64,000 nt of DNA, taken from contig JADLCY010000006.1 of assembly GCA_020846935.1 (NCBI GenBank), positions 124,001 to 188,000 on the forward strand. The letters are read 5' to 3'. Numbering within the stretch: the first letter of the stretch is position 1; each line of letters opens with the position of its first letter. Below, piece after piece: positions 53,380 through 62,466 of this stretch. The stretch comes from Gemmatimonadaceae bacterium. GTDB taxonomy: Bacteria > Gemmatimonadota > Gemmatimonadetes > Gemmatimonadales > Gemmatimonadaceae. The notes below the pieces were generated by a model. That model was not told the origin of the DNA, did not search any database, and saw only the letters and a program-made list of their open reading frames with translations. The position numbers were made by a program, and so were the translations under genes.

Positions 53380-54882
53380 ATGCCACCGCCCGACGCCAGG
53401 ACGACCGCGACCGACAGCCTTGCCGCCAAGCTGCAAGGGGCGTTGGGCGCGTCGTACGAGATCGAGCGTGAACTGGGTGGTGGGGGCATGTCGCGGGTGT
53501 TCCTGGCCGCCGACGCCGAGCTGGGCCGACGCGTAGTCATCAAGGTGCTCAGGGAGGACGTGCTGGAAGGCCTCTCGCGCGAGCGGTTCCGGCGCGAAGT
53601 ACTCGTTTCGGCCAACCTGCAGCACCCGAACATCGTTGGCGTGATCGCGGCGGGATCGGCCGACGGGCTGCCGTACTTCGTAATGCCCTACGTGGAGGGC
53701 GAGTCGCTGCGCGCAATGCTGCGCCGCGAAGGTTCGCTGGGCATTCCGCACAGCGTCGCGATCCTGCGCGACATCGCGCGCGCTCTCGCGTTTGCGCACG
53801 CGCGCGGCATCGTCCATCGCGACATCAAGCCGGACAACGTGTTGATGGCGGGCGGCGCCGCCATGGTCGCCGACTTCGGAGTCGCCAAGGCGCTCGTGTC
53901 GGCGCGCGAGAACGAGCGGCATCCGCACGGTACGCTCACCGGCGCCGGCATCTCCCTCGGGACGCCCGCGTACATGTCGCCGGAGCAGGTGGCCGGCGAT
54001 CCGGATGTCGACCATCGGGCCGACATCTACGCGTTCGGCGCGACCGGATACGAACTGCTCACGGGCCAGCCACCGTTCGCGCGCCGCTCGGTCGCCGAGC
54101 AGATGTCGGCACACCTCGTGGACGAGGCGGCCCCGGTCTCCACGCTGCGGCCGGGTGTGCCGGCGGCGCTCGAACAGCTCATCGCGCGCTGCCTCGAGAA
54201 GGAGCCGTCGCGTCGCCCGCAGTCGGCCAACGAGATCCTGACCCTGCTCGACGATCCTGCGGTCGTGAGTGGTGAAGTGGCTTCAGCGCAGACACCCAGC
54301 CTGGTGCTGCGCCGCCGGGTTGCGCGCCGATGGTGGCCTGTGGCCGCCGCCGCGATTGCGCTCCTGGTTGGGGCCGGCGCGTGGCTCGCTCAGCGCACTC
54401 CCGTCGCGTCGGCTCCGGCCGCTGCCGTCGTGACGCCCGCACTGCCCGACATCCCCCTTGGGGTCACCGCGCTTGCTGTCTTTCCGCTCGTGAGCATTGC
54501 CCAGGACACGTCGGACAACTACATCGCGGCGGGCATGACCGAAGCGCTCACCAACGCCTTTGCGGGGCTACCCAGCGTCCGCGTGACGTCGCGCACGGCG
54601 GTGGAACAGTCCCTGCGCCTGGGACAGCCGCTGGCCGCGGTCGCCAGGCAGCTCGGCGTCACGATGTATGTGGAGGGTACCGTACAGAGCGCGTCCGATC
54701 GTCTGCGCGTGACGGTGCGCCTCGTCGACGCGGACGACGGCTTTACGGTGTGGTCCGACGTGTACGAGAGCACCGACAAGGATCTGCTCGGGACGCAATC
54801 CGAGATTGCTGCCGCGGTGGCCGAGGCCTTTTCTCAGGGGACGTTCGACCCCGCAGTGCGCCAGGCCGCCAAGGCGCGTTAG
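53380..54882 (+). CDS. Pkn-type Ser/Thr protein kinase with FlgO/TolB-like C-terminal domain
   Basis: The protein has 500 residues. The kinase domain (27-285) is complete: GGGGMSRV glycine loop, Lys55, HRDIKPDN (Asp148), DFG (165-167) and GTPAYMSPEQ. One membrane helix (WWPVAAAAIALLVGAGAWLA, about 319-338) separates it from an extracytoplasmic domain (about 360-490) of the FlgO/TolB-N type (GVTALAVFPLVSI, YIAAGMTEALTNAFAGLPSVRVTSRTA, YVEGTVQ). Kinases of this kind in Gemmatimonadota-like genomes usually continue into TPR repeats; here the protein stops right after the FlgO-like domain. Its stop overlaps that of trxC. Confidence 0.93.
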   Translation: MPPPDARTTATDSLAAKLQGALGASYEIERELGGGGMSRVFLAADAELGRRVVIKVLREDVLEGLSRERFRREVLVSANLQHPNIVGVIAAGSADGLPYFVMPYVEGESLRAMLRREGSLGIPHSVAILRDIARALAFAHARGIVHRDIKPDNVLMAGGAAMVADFGVAKALVSARENERHPHGTLTGAGISLGTPAYMSPEQVAGDPDVDHRADIYAFGATGYELLTGQPPFARRSVAEQMSAHLVDEAAPVSTLRPGVPAALEQLIARCLEKEPSRRPQSANEILTLLDDPAVVSGEVASAQTPSLVLRRRVARRWWPVAAAAIALLVGAGAWLAQRTPVASAPAAAVVTPALPDIPLGVTALAVFPLVSIAQDTSDNYIAAGMTEALTNAFAGLPSVRVTSRTAVEQSLRLGQPLAAVARQLGVTMYVEGTVQSASDRLRVTVRLVDADDGFTVWSDVYESTDKDLLGTQSEIAAAVAEAFSQGTFDPAVRQAAKAR

Positions 54883-55316
54883 GCGGCCCCGGCGCGATCG
54901 AGCAGCCCCTGGAGGGCGGCGAGTGGCAGGGCTCCCGAGGCGCGCGCGACCTCCTTGCCGCCCCGGAACACGATCGATGTGGGAATGCCGCGGATGCCGA
55001 ACGACTGGCTGATTTCCGGCGCCCCGTCCGTGTCGAGCTTGGCGATGAGTGCCGTTCCGGTATTTCGCAGCGCGAGCTCGTCGACGGCCGGGGCCATCAT
55101 TTTGCACGGCCCGCACCAGTCCGCGTAGAAGTCGACAAAGACCGGCAACTCGGCTTCCCGGATCGTCCTGGAGAACGTGTCCGCGAACAGGGCGAAGGGC
55201 CGGTCGAGGAGGAGGAATCGCGCGCACTGGCCGCACTTGGGTCGATCCTCGGCGCGCTCCGCGTCCACGCGGTTCCACGTGTCACAGAACTGGCAGCGAA
55301 GGGTGAGGGAGGGCAT
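54879..55316 (-). CDS. trxC: Thioredoxin 2 (zinc-finger thioredoxin)
   Basis: The protein has 145 residues. An N-terminal zinc finger (Cys8, Cys11, Cys28, Cys31) precedes a thioredoxin domain with WCGPC (Cys68/Cys71) and the cis-Pro loop IRGIPTSIVF. This is the TrxC architecture, a cytoplasmic reductant induced by oxidative stress in some bacteria. It converges on the kinase gene with overlapping stop codons. It is likely a reductant for the MsrA and peroxiredoxin proteins encoded elsewhere in the window, though both partners could use other thioredoxins. Confidence 0.95.
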   Translation of the reverse strand: MPSLTLRCQFCDTWNRVDAERAEDRPKCGQCARFLLLDRPFALFADTFSRTIREAELPVFVDFYADWCGPCKMMAPAVDELALRNTGTALIAKLDTDGAPEISQSFGIRGIPTSIVFRGGKEVARASGALPLAALQGLLDRAGAA

Positions 55317-55490
55317 GTCGGGAGTCTGGTTGTGTGGGCAGTGTGGCGGACGGCAGACTGCCTGAGTCTAGCGAGTGAACGCGTCAGGCACCGGGGACAT
55401 GCCTCGGCGCGCCAGGGAACCAGCGCCCCAGACGCGTCCGCGACTGGCCCGTGCGTCGCCTCGCCTGATTACCTTTCTGCCCACATCGTT

Positions 55491-55563
55491 GGGGCGGTAG
55501 CTCAGCTGGGAGAGCACCTGCTTTGCAAGCAGGGGGTCGCCGGTTCGATCCCGGTCCGCTCCA
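55491..55563 (+). tRNA. tRNA-Ala (anticodon TGC)
   Basis: The 73-base sequence folds as a cloverleaf: acceptor GGGGCGG with CCGCTCC (one G-T pair), D-arm AGCTCAGCTGGGAGAGC, anticodon arm CCTGC-TTTGCAA-GCAGG, and TTCGATC in the T loop. Discriminator base A at 55563; the CCA is not encoded. The GGGGC start and TGC anticodon are the standard alanine identity elements. It is a single gene, not part of an rRNA operon. Confidence 0.98.
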
Positions 55564-55779
55564 TTTCGCGATACGATTGTCGCAGCACCTTCGGGACGGG
55601 CGCGACGCACTCCGTCGGCGGACTTTGGCCGTTCGATGGTCGTTCGATGGCAATCCACCGACCCGGGCCTCCGGCGGCCGCCCGCTGGCGCGCGCACGAA
55701 CCTGTCCAGCATCCGAATCCGTCGCTGCGGGCCGGCGCGCGGCGAGTAGCTTTCGCCGCCACCAATTCGTTCCCGCCCG

Positions 55780-56259
55780 ATGACGCCAGCCACATCCGCC
55801 CGGCCCCCGATGATCGGGGAGGTCGCGCCGGATTTCACGATGCCCTCTACGTCGGGTGAGCAGGTCACGCTCTCGGCGTTTCGCGGGCGGAGCCCGGTGC
55901 TCCTCTGCTTCTTCCCGGCCGCGTTTTCGTCAACGTGTACCTCGGAGTTCTGCGACATGCGCGATTCGTGGGACGCGTACCGGGCCCACGGCGTCGAGGT
56001 CTTCCCCGTCAGCGTGGACTCGAAGTATGCGCTCGCGGAATACAAGGCAAAGTACGGCTTTCAGGTCGACCTCCTGAGCGACATGAGCCGAGAGGTCTCC
56101 CAGGCCTACGGCACGTACATGCCGCATCGCTGGTGGTCCAACCGGGCGTACTTCCTCGTCGATCGGGATGGGATCGTTCGCTGGGCCCACGTGGAGGAAC
56201 ACCCCGGCCAGCGACGCTCCAACGAGGAAGTGCTGGCTGAACTGGCGAAGCTGGACTGA
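55780..56259 (+). CDS. AhpC/TSA-type peroxiredoxin
   Basis: The protein has 159 residues. It shows the peroxiredoxin core VAPDFTMPSTSGEQVTLSAFRG and a peroxidatic site in PAAFSSTC (Cys53, PxxxSxxC pattern), with a second Cys at 58. The arrangement is that of the AhpE/BCP-like group. It reduces H2O2 and organic peroxides using thiols. It is the first gene of the operon that continues with the glycosidases; its stop shares one base with the next start (TGATG). Confidence 0.93.
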   Translation: MTPATSARPPMIGEVAPDFTMPSTSGEQVTLSAFRGRSPVLLCFFPAAFSSTCTSEFCDMRDSWDAYRAHGVEVFPVSVDSKYALAEYKAKYGFQVDLLSDMSREVSQAYGTYMPHRWWSNRAYFLVDRDGIVRWAHVEEHPGQRRSNEEVLAELAKLD

Positions 56260-58535
56260 TGGACCCGATTGAGCTGCTGGCTCGCGAGGACAAGTGGTAC
56301 CTGGGGTGCGGCGACGGCATCCTGTTCGCTCCGCCGTTTCCGGTGTGGCTGGATGCCCCGGGGTTCTGGGACGAGGCGACCATCTACCAATACCAGGTGG
56401 GCCCGCTGTTCACGGTCGCCTGGCTCGACGGCGACGGCCGCGAACTTCCACTGCGGTTGGTGTCGCGGCGCTGGAGTCCGGCCGAGCTCACCGTCGACTA
56501 TGCGCTGCCTGACGGGATCACCGCGCGTGAAGTGCGGACGGTGCAGCCGCGCGGCGTTTTTGGGTCGGAGTGGACCCTGCATGGGCACGGCGCGCGCGAT
56601 CTGCACGCCGTCGCATGGACGGTGCAGGACACCGCACAGCTCGACGTGGGATCGGTTCGCTGGGAGGGCGCGCTCTGCCTGACCAGAACACTCCTCGATC
56701 GGAGGCAGCAACCGTTCGACGTGCGCCTCGATCTCGCCGTGATCGGGGACGTGACGAGCTACTCGGCGACGCTGAGCGAGCGCAGTGCGCTGCAGCCGCA
56801 CTGGCGCTTTGCCCCGTTTGCCGAGCAGTGGCAGGGCAACCGGTTGCCTTCGCGCATCCGGATCGAAGGCCTCACGATGGACGGCTTCGTGTACGGCGCC
56901 GTGCACGCTGCCATCCCGCGTGGCGCCGCAGACGCCTCGGTATCGTTTGCGATGCGCGTGGCTCCGGCACACGACCGTTGGCGCGGCGGGCGCGCGCCGA
57001 CGCCGCTGGGCACGCCGGCCGTCGTGGCGCAGCGTGCCTACACGCCGCTCAGCGTTGCCGCAGTGCAGGCCGGGCGACCGGTGGCCCCGCTGCCGCTCGC
57101 CCGCGCCAGCCGCCGGCGCTGGCGCGAGTTCTTCGCGTCGGTCCCGCAGTTCACGTGTTCCGATCCCTACCTCGAGCGCTACTACTGGTACCGATGGTAC
57201 GGGCTCTTCCTCAACAGCATCGAGGGAGGCGTCGGCAACTATCGCTGGCCAACGACGTGTGAGGGCATCGGCTTCTTCCACACGCCGATCACCTACAGCG
57301 CGCAATGTCACGTGCGCGAGTGGCGCTGGCGCGCCGACCCGGAGCACGCCCGCGGTGTGCTGCGCACGATCTTCGACCACCAGCGGCCGGACGGTGCGCT
57401 GCACGGTCGTGTGTACATGAACCACCTCGAGGGGACCGACTTCTACCACGCCAACTGGGGTGACGCCTTCGAGGCGCTCGACGTGCTGCGTCCTGACGAT
57501 GCGTTCGCCCGCGAGATGTACGCGCCGCTCTCTCGACACGCCGAGTGGCTGGTATCGACTCGTGATGCCGACGGCACGGGCATGTTCGATGTCGTGGATC
57601 AGTACGAGACGGGCCAGGAGTACATGTCGCGCTACCAGGCGGTCGACCCGCAGGCCGACGCCTATGGTTGGGAGAACCGAATACGTCTCAAGGGCATAGA
57701 CGTCACCGTGTACGCCTACGCGTTGTTCAGTGCCCTCGAGCGTCTGGCGCCGCGCGTGGCAAGTGAAGGCGAGGCGCGGCACTGGGCGGGCCTCGCGCGG
57801 CGCACCGCGCGCGCCGTTCGCACCACGATGTGGAATCCGACGCGCGGCATGTTCTCCGACGTCGATCCGACGACGATGCGCCGGACCGACGTGGCTGCCG
57901 CGGTCTGCTTCTACCCGTACTTCACCGACCTTGCGACCGAGGAACACCTCGAAGGGCTCGAACGCAATCTGCTCAACCCGGCGAAGTTCTGGACACAATA
58001 TCCGGTGCCCTCGTCCGCTCGCGACGACCCGCGCTTTTCCGCCGAGGCGGAGTGGAAGGGCAAGCGACACGTCTGCCCGTGGAACGGCCGTGTCTGGCCG
58101 ATGACCAACAGTCACGTGATCGAGGCGCTGGGCCGCTGGGCGGATGCGTCGCGGCCCGAACTGCGAAGCGCCACCGCGCACCTGCTGCAGCGGTTCGTAC
58201 ACATGATGTTCCACGACGGCAACCTCGATCGGCCGAACTGCTACGAGCACTACAATCCGCATTCCGGCGCGGCCTCGGTCTACCGCGGCATCGATGACTA
58301 TCAGCACTCGTGGGTGGCGGACCTGATCATCCGGTACTGTGCCGGGCTCCGGGTCGGGCGTGACGAGATCGTGGTGGATCCGCTCCCGCTCGACGTGGAG
58401 TCCTTCGAACTTCGCGGTGTGCAGGTCGACGGCCGGTCACTGAGCGTCAGGCTCGACGCCGGGTTCGTGACCGTCACGGTGGGTGATGACCTGCACATGG
58501 TCCCGCTGGGAGAACGCCTCGTCATTCGACGCTGA
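56259..58535 (+). CDS. (Alpha/alpha)6-toroid glycoside hydrolase, MGH1/GH63-like
   Basis: The protein has 758 residues and no signal peptide. The N-terminal 290 residues are beta-rich; the C-terminal part is a six-hairpin toroid like those of mannosylglycerate hydrolase and GH63/GH37 glucosidases: TTCEGIGFFHTPITYSAQCHVREWRW (about 328-353), HQRPDGALHGRVYM, GMFDVVDQYETGQEYMSRY (about 437-457), CPWNGRVWPMTNSHVIEALGRWA and HYNPHSGAASVYRGIDDYQHSW near the end. Conserved acidic residues fit an inverting glycosidase, but the family number is not certain. It is coupled to both neighbours by TGATG. Confidence 0.85.
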   Translation: MDPIELLAREDKWYLGCGDGILFAPPFPVWLDAPGFWDEATIYQYQVGPLFTVAWLDGDGRELPLRLVSRRWSPAELTVDYALPDGITAREVRTVQPRGVFGSEWTLHGHGARDLHAVAWTVQDTAQLDVGSVRWEGALCLTRTLLDRRQQPFDVRLDLAVIGDVTSYSATLSERSALQPHWRFAPFAEQWQGNRLPSRIRIEGLTMDGFVYGAVHAAIPRGAADASVSFAMRVAPAHDRWRGGRAPTPLGTPAVVAQRAYTPLSVAAVQAGRPVAPLPLARASRRRWREFFASVPQFTCSDPYLERYYWYRWYGLFLNSIEGGVGNYRWPTTCEGIGFFHTPITYSAQCHVREWRWRADPEHARGVLRTIFDHQRPDGALHGRVYMNHLEGTDFYHANWGDAFEALDVLRPDDAFAREMYAPLSRHAEWLVSTRDADGTGMFDVVDQYETGQEYMSRYQAVDPQADAYGWENRIRLKGIDVTVYAYALFSALERLAPRVASEGEARHWAGLARRTARAVRTTMWNPTRGMFSDVDPTTMRRTDVAAAVCFYPYFTDLATEEHLEGLERNLLNPAKFWTQYPVPSSARDDPRFSAEAEWKGKRHVCPWNGRVWPMTNSHVIEALGRWADASRPELRSATAHLLQRFVHMMFHDGNLDRPNCYEHYNPHSGAASVYRGIDDYQHSWVADLIIRYCAGLRVGRDEIVVDPLPLDVESFELRGVQVDGRSLSVRLDAGFVTVTVGDDLHMVPLGERLVIRR

Positions 58536-61396
58536 TGCGCGTCGTCGCGCTGCGCGCCGATGCCAACGACCGGGAGGCACTGGCTGCATATCGTTGGGCA
58601 TCGGAGGCGGGCTACCTCGTGCGCGAGGTCGTCCTGGAGGACTGCACACACGACGACCTCGCATGGGCGGACGTGCTCTGGTGTCACGCCGCGTCGCGAG
58701 TGCCCACGCTGACTGACGGGAACGCCGCGTCGATCGCGGCGTGGGTAGGGAAGGGTGGGCACGTCGTTCTCACGCTCCTCGCCACGAGTCTCGCCGGCCA
58801 GCTGGGTGGCCGCGGGCCGGCGCCGAACCTGGTCGAGGTGTCGGTGCCCTGGCGCGACGCCGACGATCCGCGTTGGCCCGATGCCTTTCGCGATTGGCCG
58901 GGCTACCCCCATCTGCGCGGTTTCCAGGGCTGGGGGCAGCATCCGCTCTTCACCACCCTGCCCGGCGACGGCACCTACACGTGGCGTGCAGTCGATGGCG
59001 AGCGGGTGTCACGGGCCGTGTACACGCGCCCCCACTGGCCCGAGGCCCGCGTGATCGCTGTCGATCGTTCGTATGTGCACCTGGATGCCGACATCGCCGT
59101 CGCGTGGGAGTTCGAGATCGGCGGTCGCATCACCTGTCTCGGCGCCAACCTGGCGTTCGCCAGTGCCGACACCACGCTGTCCGGCCAGCGCGATGCACTC
59201 ATGCGCAACGCCCTGGGCGACGACGCGGTCGACGGGTCGAACACCTCGCGCGTGGGTTGGCCGCCCGCCGAGCGTCGGCACGCCGCGGTCGCGCCGCTCC
59301 CGCGACCCGCAGCCATCACGGTTCGATGCCCGAGCGATGCGGTTCCGTCCCGCGTCGGTTCCTCGCCCCCGGGCGATGCCCCGATCACACTCGGCGCACC
59401 GCGCGGGCTGATCGTCGCGACCGCGGCCGACGGGATCGGCGAGGCCTGGCTGTATCCCCTGTGCGTGCTGGGCGACGGCATGCGCCTGACGGGTCCTGGC
59501 GGGCCGCTCGTGGCGACGTGGGCTTCCGTGTCGGACGTGCACATCGAGCGCAGCTTGCGCGATGCGTCCGGCAGCCGGTGGCATGAACGCGCTTTCGTGG
59601 CGCCGGATGCGCCGGAACTGGCCTGGGTACTCCAACCAGCGGCAGCGAACGCCGGCCCGGTGACCGTCGTGATGCGGTTGCCGGTGCGGCGGCAGTGGCC
59701 GTATGCCCCGACGGCGCTCGTTCCCCTCCGCCGCGAAGTGCGCCGCGAAGGCACGCAGGCGGTGATCGTGGTGACCGGATGCGATGGCCGACATGCCGTG
59801 GCCTGCCACGTCGATGGCGTGGCCGATGTGCGGGTGGAAGACGACAACGAGGTGCCGGTCGTGCGCCTGACGTCTCTGGCACACGAGGGCCTGCGCATGG
59901 TGTTGCGCGCATCGACCGATGGACAGCGCGACCTGACGTTGCGCACGACGGACCTCGATGCCGCGCTCGACGCCCGACGCGCAGCCTCAACGGACATCAC
60001 CACGCGAAGCACACTGCTCTCGTCGGCCGACGCAGCGCTCGATGAGGCTCATGCGCGCGCGATCAGGCGGATGGCGAGCTTCATGGTCCACGCGCCAGGG
60101 GGCGGACGCGGGCTCGTGGCCGGGTACGCCGCCTCGCGACCCGGCTGGAATCGCTCGCGGCCCGGATACGCCTGGTTCTTTGGCCGCGACGCCTGCTGGA
60201 CCGTGGATGCGCTCCTCGCCGGCGGACTGCACGAGGAAGCGCGCGACGCGATCGACCTGCTCGTGCGCACGCGCGATGTCACGGGCAAGGTGATTCACGA
60301 ACTCACGGCGAGTGGCGTGACGCACTACGACGCGGCCGATGCGACGCCGCTCTTCCTCCGGAGCGTCGCGGCGTACGCGGAGTGGTCCGGCGATGAGTCG
60401 TCGGTCAGGGCCTGGTGGCCGGCCGTCCGGGCGGGCATCGCCTTCGTCGCCTCGTGTGATCGCGACGGCGATGGGCTTCCCGAGAACACCGACGTGGGCC
60501 ACGGCTGGGTCGAGATGGGCCCGCTCGGTGGTGGTGTCGCCACGAGCTACGTCGCGGCCATCTGGCTCGACGCGCTCAGGCGACTCGCTCCCCTGGCACG
60601 CCACCTGGACGACTACGCTCTGGCCGATCGCGTCGACGCGCTCCGCGTGGCCGCCGCGAACGGACTGGAGGCGTTGCGCCTGGCCGACGGCACGCTCGCA
60701 TTGCATCGCGATGTCGTCGGCCGCCTCTTTCCGGACCGGACGGCCCTGGCGGCCGTTCCGCTCGCGCTCGTCGTGGGTGCAACGTCTGGCGATGCGGCGC
60801 TGATGCACGAGCTGGCCGCCGCACGCTTCTCGCCACCCTGGGGACTCCGGATGCTGCCTGACGACGACCCGCGCTACGCACCCGATGCCTACCACGCCGG
60901 ATCCGTGTGGCCCCTGTTCACCGGCTGGGCGGCTCTCGCGGACTGTGAGGTCGGCGAAGCGGCCCGCGCCGTCGAGCGCGTGCGCGGGCTGGCGACATGG
61001 GCCAGCCGCGACGGTGCCGGCGGCTTTGCGGAGGTGCTTCACGGTGAATCGGGCGCTCGGATCGGCGTGTGCCCGGACCAGGCCTGGTCGGCCGCCATGG
61101 TCGTCTCGCCGATCGTGAGCGGTGTGCTCCGCGTACGTCCCGACGCGTGGCGTCGACGCCTGACGGTGCGCGCACGCGTCCCGCGATCCTTGCTCCCGGT
61201 TGGACTTTCATCGTTGCGGATCGGTGCCACGCGGCTCGATCTGCACTGGAGCGCCCTGGGCTCGGCGCAGCAGCTCAAGGCGAGCCATCGTGAGGGTCCG
61301 CCCGTAGTGGTTGCGCTCGACGACGGCGTGTCGGCCCAGACGTGCGGGCCGACGGCTGACGCAGTCTGGGTTCTCCCGGACGAGGCGCAGGGCTGA
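58535..61396 (+). CDS. Amylo-alpha-1,6-glucosidase-like enzyme fused to an N-terminal ThuA/GATase1-like domain
   Basis: The protein has 953 residues. The first 230 residues have a class I amidotransferase-like (ThuA/DUF4960) fold: MRVVALRADANDREALAAY, WADVLWCHAASRVPTLTDG, WVGKGGHVVLTLLATSLA and GRITCLGANLAF, without an obvious Cys nucleophile. From about residue 495 there is an (alpha/alpha)6 toroid of the glycogen-debranching type with RPGYAWFFGRDACWTVDALLAGG, DGDGLPENTDVGHGWVEMG and YHAGSVWPLFTGWAALA. ThuA-like proteins are linked to disaccharide use. This fusion suggests a dedicated oligosaccharide-processing enzyme. It overlaps both neighbours by TGATG. Confidence 0.85.
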   Translation: MRVVALRADANDREALAAYRWASEAGYLVREVVLEDCTHDDLAWADVLWCHAASRVPTLTDGNAASIAAWVGKGGHVVLTLLATSLAGQLGGRGPAPNLVEVSVPWRDADDPRWPDAFRDWPGYPHLRGFQGWGQHPLFTTLPGDGTYTWRAVDGERVSRAVYTRPHWPEARVIAVDRSYVHLDADIAVAWEFEIGGRITCLGANLAFASADTTLSGQRDALMRNALGDDAVDGSNTSRVGWPPAERRHAAVAPLPRPAAITVRCPSDAVPSRVGSSPPGDAPITLGAPRGLIVATAADGIGEAWLYPLCVLGDGMRLTGPGGPLVATWASVSDVHIERSLRDASGSRWHERAFVAPDAPELAWVLQPAAANAGPVTVVMRLPVRRQWPYAPTALVPLRREVRREGTQAVIVVTGCDGRHAVACHVDGVADVRVEDDNEVPVVRLTSLAHEGLRMVLRASTDGQRDLTLRTTDLDAALDARRAASTDITTRSTLLSSADAALDEAHARAIRRMASFMVHAPGGGRGLVAGYAASRPGWNRSRPGYAWFFGRDACWTVDALLAGGLHEEARDAIDLLVRTRDVTGKVIHELTASGVTHYDAADATPLFLRSVAAYAEWSGDESSVRAWWPAVRAGIAFVASCDRDGDGLPENTDVGHGWVEMGPLGGGVATSYVAAIWLDALRRLAPLARHLDDYALADRVDALRVAAANGLEALRLADGTLALHRDVVGRLFPDRTALAAVPLALVVGATSGDAALMHELAAARFSPPWGLRMLPDDDPRYAPDAYHAGSVWPLFTGWAALADCEVGEAARAVERVRGLATWASRDGAGGFAEVLHGESGARIGVCPDQAWSAAMVVSPIVSGVLRVRPDAWRRRLTVRARVPRSLLPVGLSSLRIGATRLDLHWSALGSAQQLKASHREGPPVVVALDDGVSAQTCGPTADAVWVLPDEAQG

Positions 61397-62466
61397 TGGC
61401 CGGCGTCACGCTGCAGCAACTGGCGAAGCGATTTCCCGACGGGAGCACCGCGGTGTCGGGACTCTCGCTCGAAGTGAAGGACGGCGAGTTCCTGGTCCTC
61501 GTGGGGCCGTCAGGGTGTGGCAAGACCACCGCGCTGCGCATGATCGCCGGCCTCGAGACGCCGTCATCGGGACGCGTCATCATTGGCGACGAGGACGTGA
61601 CCGACGTGGCGCCCGGGCGGCGCGACGTGGCCATGGTCTTCCAGAACTACGCGCTCTACCCGCACTTCACCGTGCGCGAGAACATCGGCTTTCCGCTTCG
61701 GATGCGGCGCATGCCGTCGGCCGACGCGGCGCAGCGCATCGGGGAGGTCGCCGAGTCGTTGCACATCGAGTCGATGCTCGACAAGCGGCCCGGTGAGCTG
61801 TCCGGCGGGCAGCGCCAGCGGGTGGCGCTCGCTCGCGCCCTCGTCAGGCAGCCGGCCGTCTTCCTGTTCGATGAGCCGCTCTCCAACCTCGACGCCCAGG
61901 TCCGCGCCACCACCCGCGCCGAACTGGTGCGCCTCCACCGGCAACTGGGCACGACGATGATCTACGTGACTCACGACCAGGTCGAAGCGATGTCGATGGC
62001 GCAGCGCGTGGCGGTGATGCACGAGGGGCGCCTCGAACAGCTTGCCGCGCCGCTCGAGGTCTATCGCACGCCGGCCACGCTCTTCACGGCACGGTTTGTC
62101 GGCGCGCCGTCGATCAATTGCCTCGTCGGTCACGTCGCCGCCGAAGGCGACCGACAGCGGTTCATCGGACCGATCACCGTGGACGTTTCGTCGCCATTGC
62201 TTGCCGATGCCACGCTGGCCCTGCGTCCCGAACAGGTCCGCCTCGTCGCTGCGGAAACCCCATACGCGGCCGTCGTGCTCCTGGTCGAGCCACTGGGCGC
62301 GGAGACGATTCTTCACCTGCGACTGCACGGCGGCGCCGAGCTGACCTCGCGCATGGCGGGGCCGCCGTCGGTCGAAGTCGGCGCCCGTGTGCACCTCAGC
62401 CTCGATACCGCCGGCGCCCTCGTCTATGATGGCACCGGACGACTGGTGGGGAGGGGGAGGGCGTGA
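61396..62466 (+). CDS. MalK/UgpC-type ABC transporter ATPase
   Basis: The protein has 356 residues, full length for the MalK family. Walker A GPSGCGKTT (37-45), Q-loop FQNYALYPH (Gln83), signature LSGGQ (135-139), Walker B FLFDE (156-160) and H-loop His193 are all present. The C-terminal TOBE/regulatory domain follows (LALRPEQVRL, EPLGAETILHLRL). These ATPases drive CUT1 sugar importers and are sometimes shared among several. It is coupled to the sugar-binding protein gene (GTGA). Confidence 0.95.
   Translation: MAGVTLQQLAKRFPDGSTAVSGLSLEVKDGEFLVLVGPSGCGKTTALRMIAGLETPSSGRVIIGDEDVTDVAPGRRDVAMVFQNYALYPHFTVRENIGFPLRMRRMPSADAAQRIGEVAESLHIESMLDKRPGELSGGQRQRVALARALVRQPAVFLFDEPLSNLDAQVRATTRAELVRLHRQLGTTMIYVTHDQVEAMSMAQRVAVMHEGRLEQLAAPLEVYRTPATLFTARFVGAPSINCLVGHVAAEGDRQRFIGPITVDVSSPLLADATLALRPEQVRLVAAETPYAAVVLLVEPLGAETILHLRLHGGAELTSRMAGPPSVEVGARVHLSLDTAGALVYDGTGRLVGRGRA

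Noticed and set aside
55384-55653. Leftward frames that give SNRRPPACKAGALPAELPP-type proteins across the tRNA
   Set aside because: This is the well-known spurious translation of the antisense strand of a tRNA-Ala gene; the tRNA cloverleaf is perfect.
56106-58307. 733-codon leftward frame over the toroid glycosidase
   Set aside because: Shadow frame; the rightward gene has the conserved glycosidase motifs and operon overlaps.
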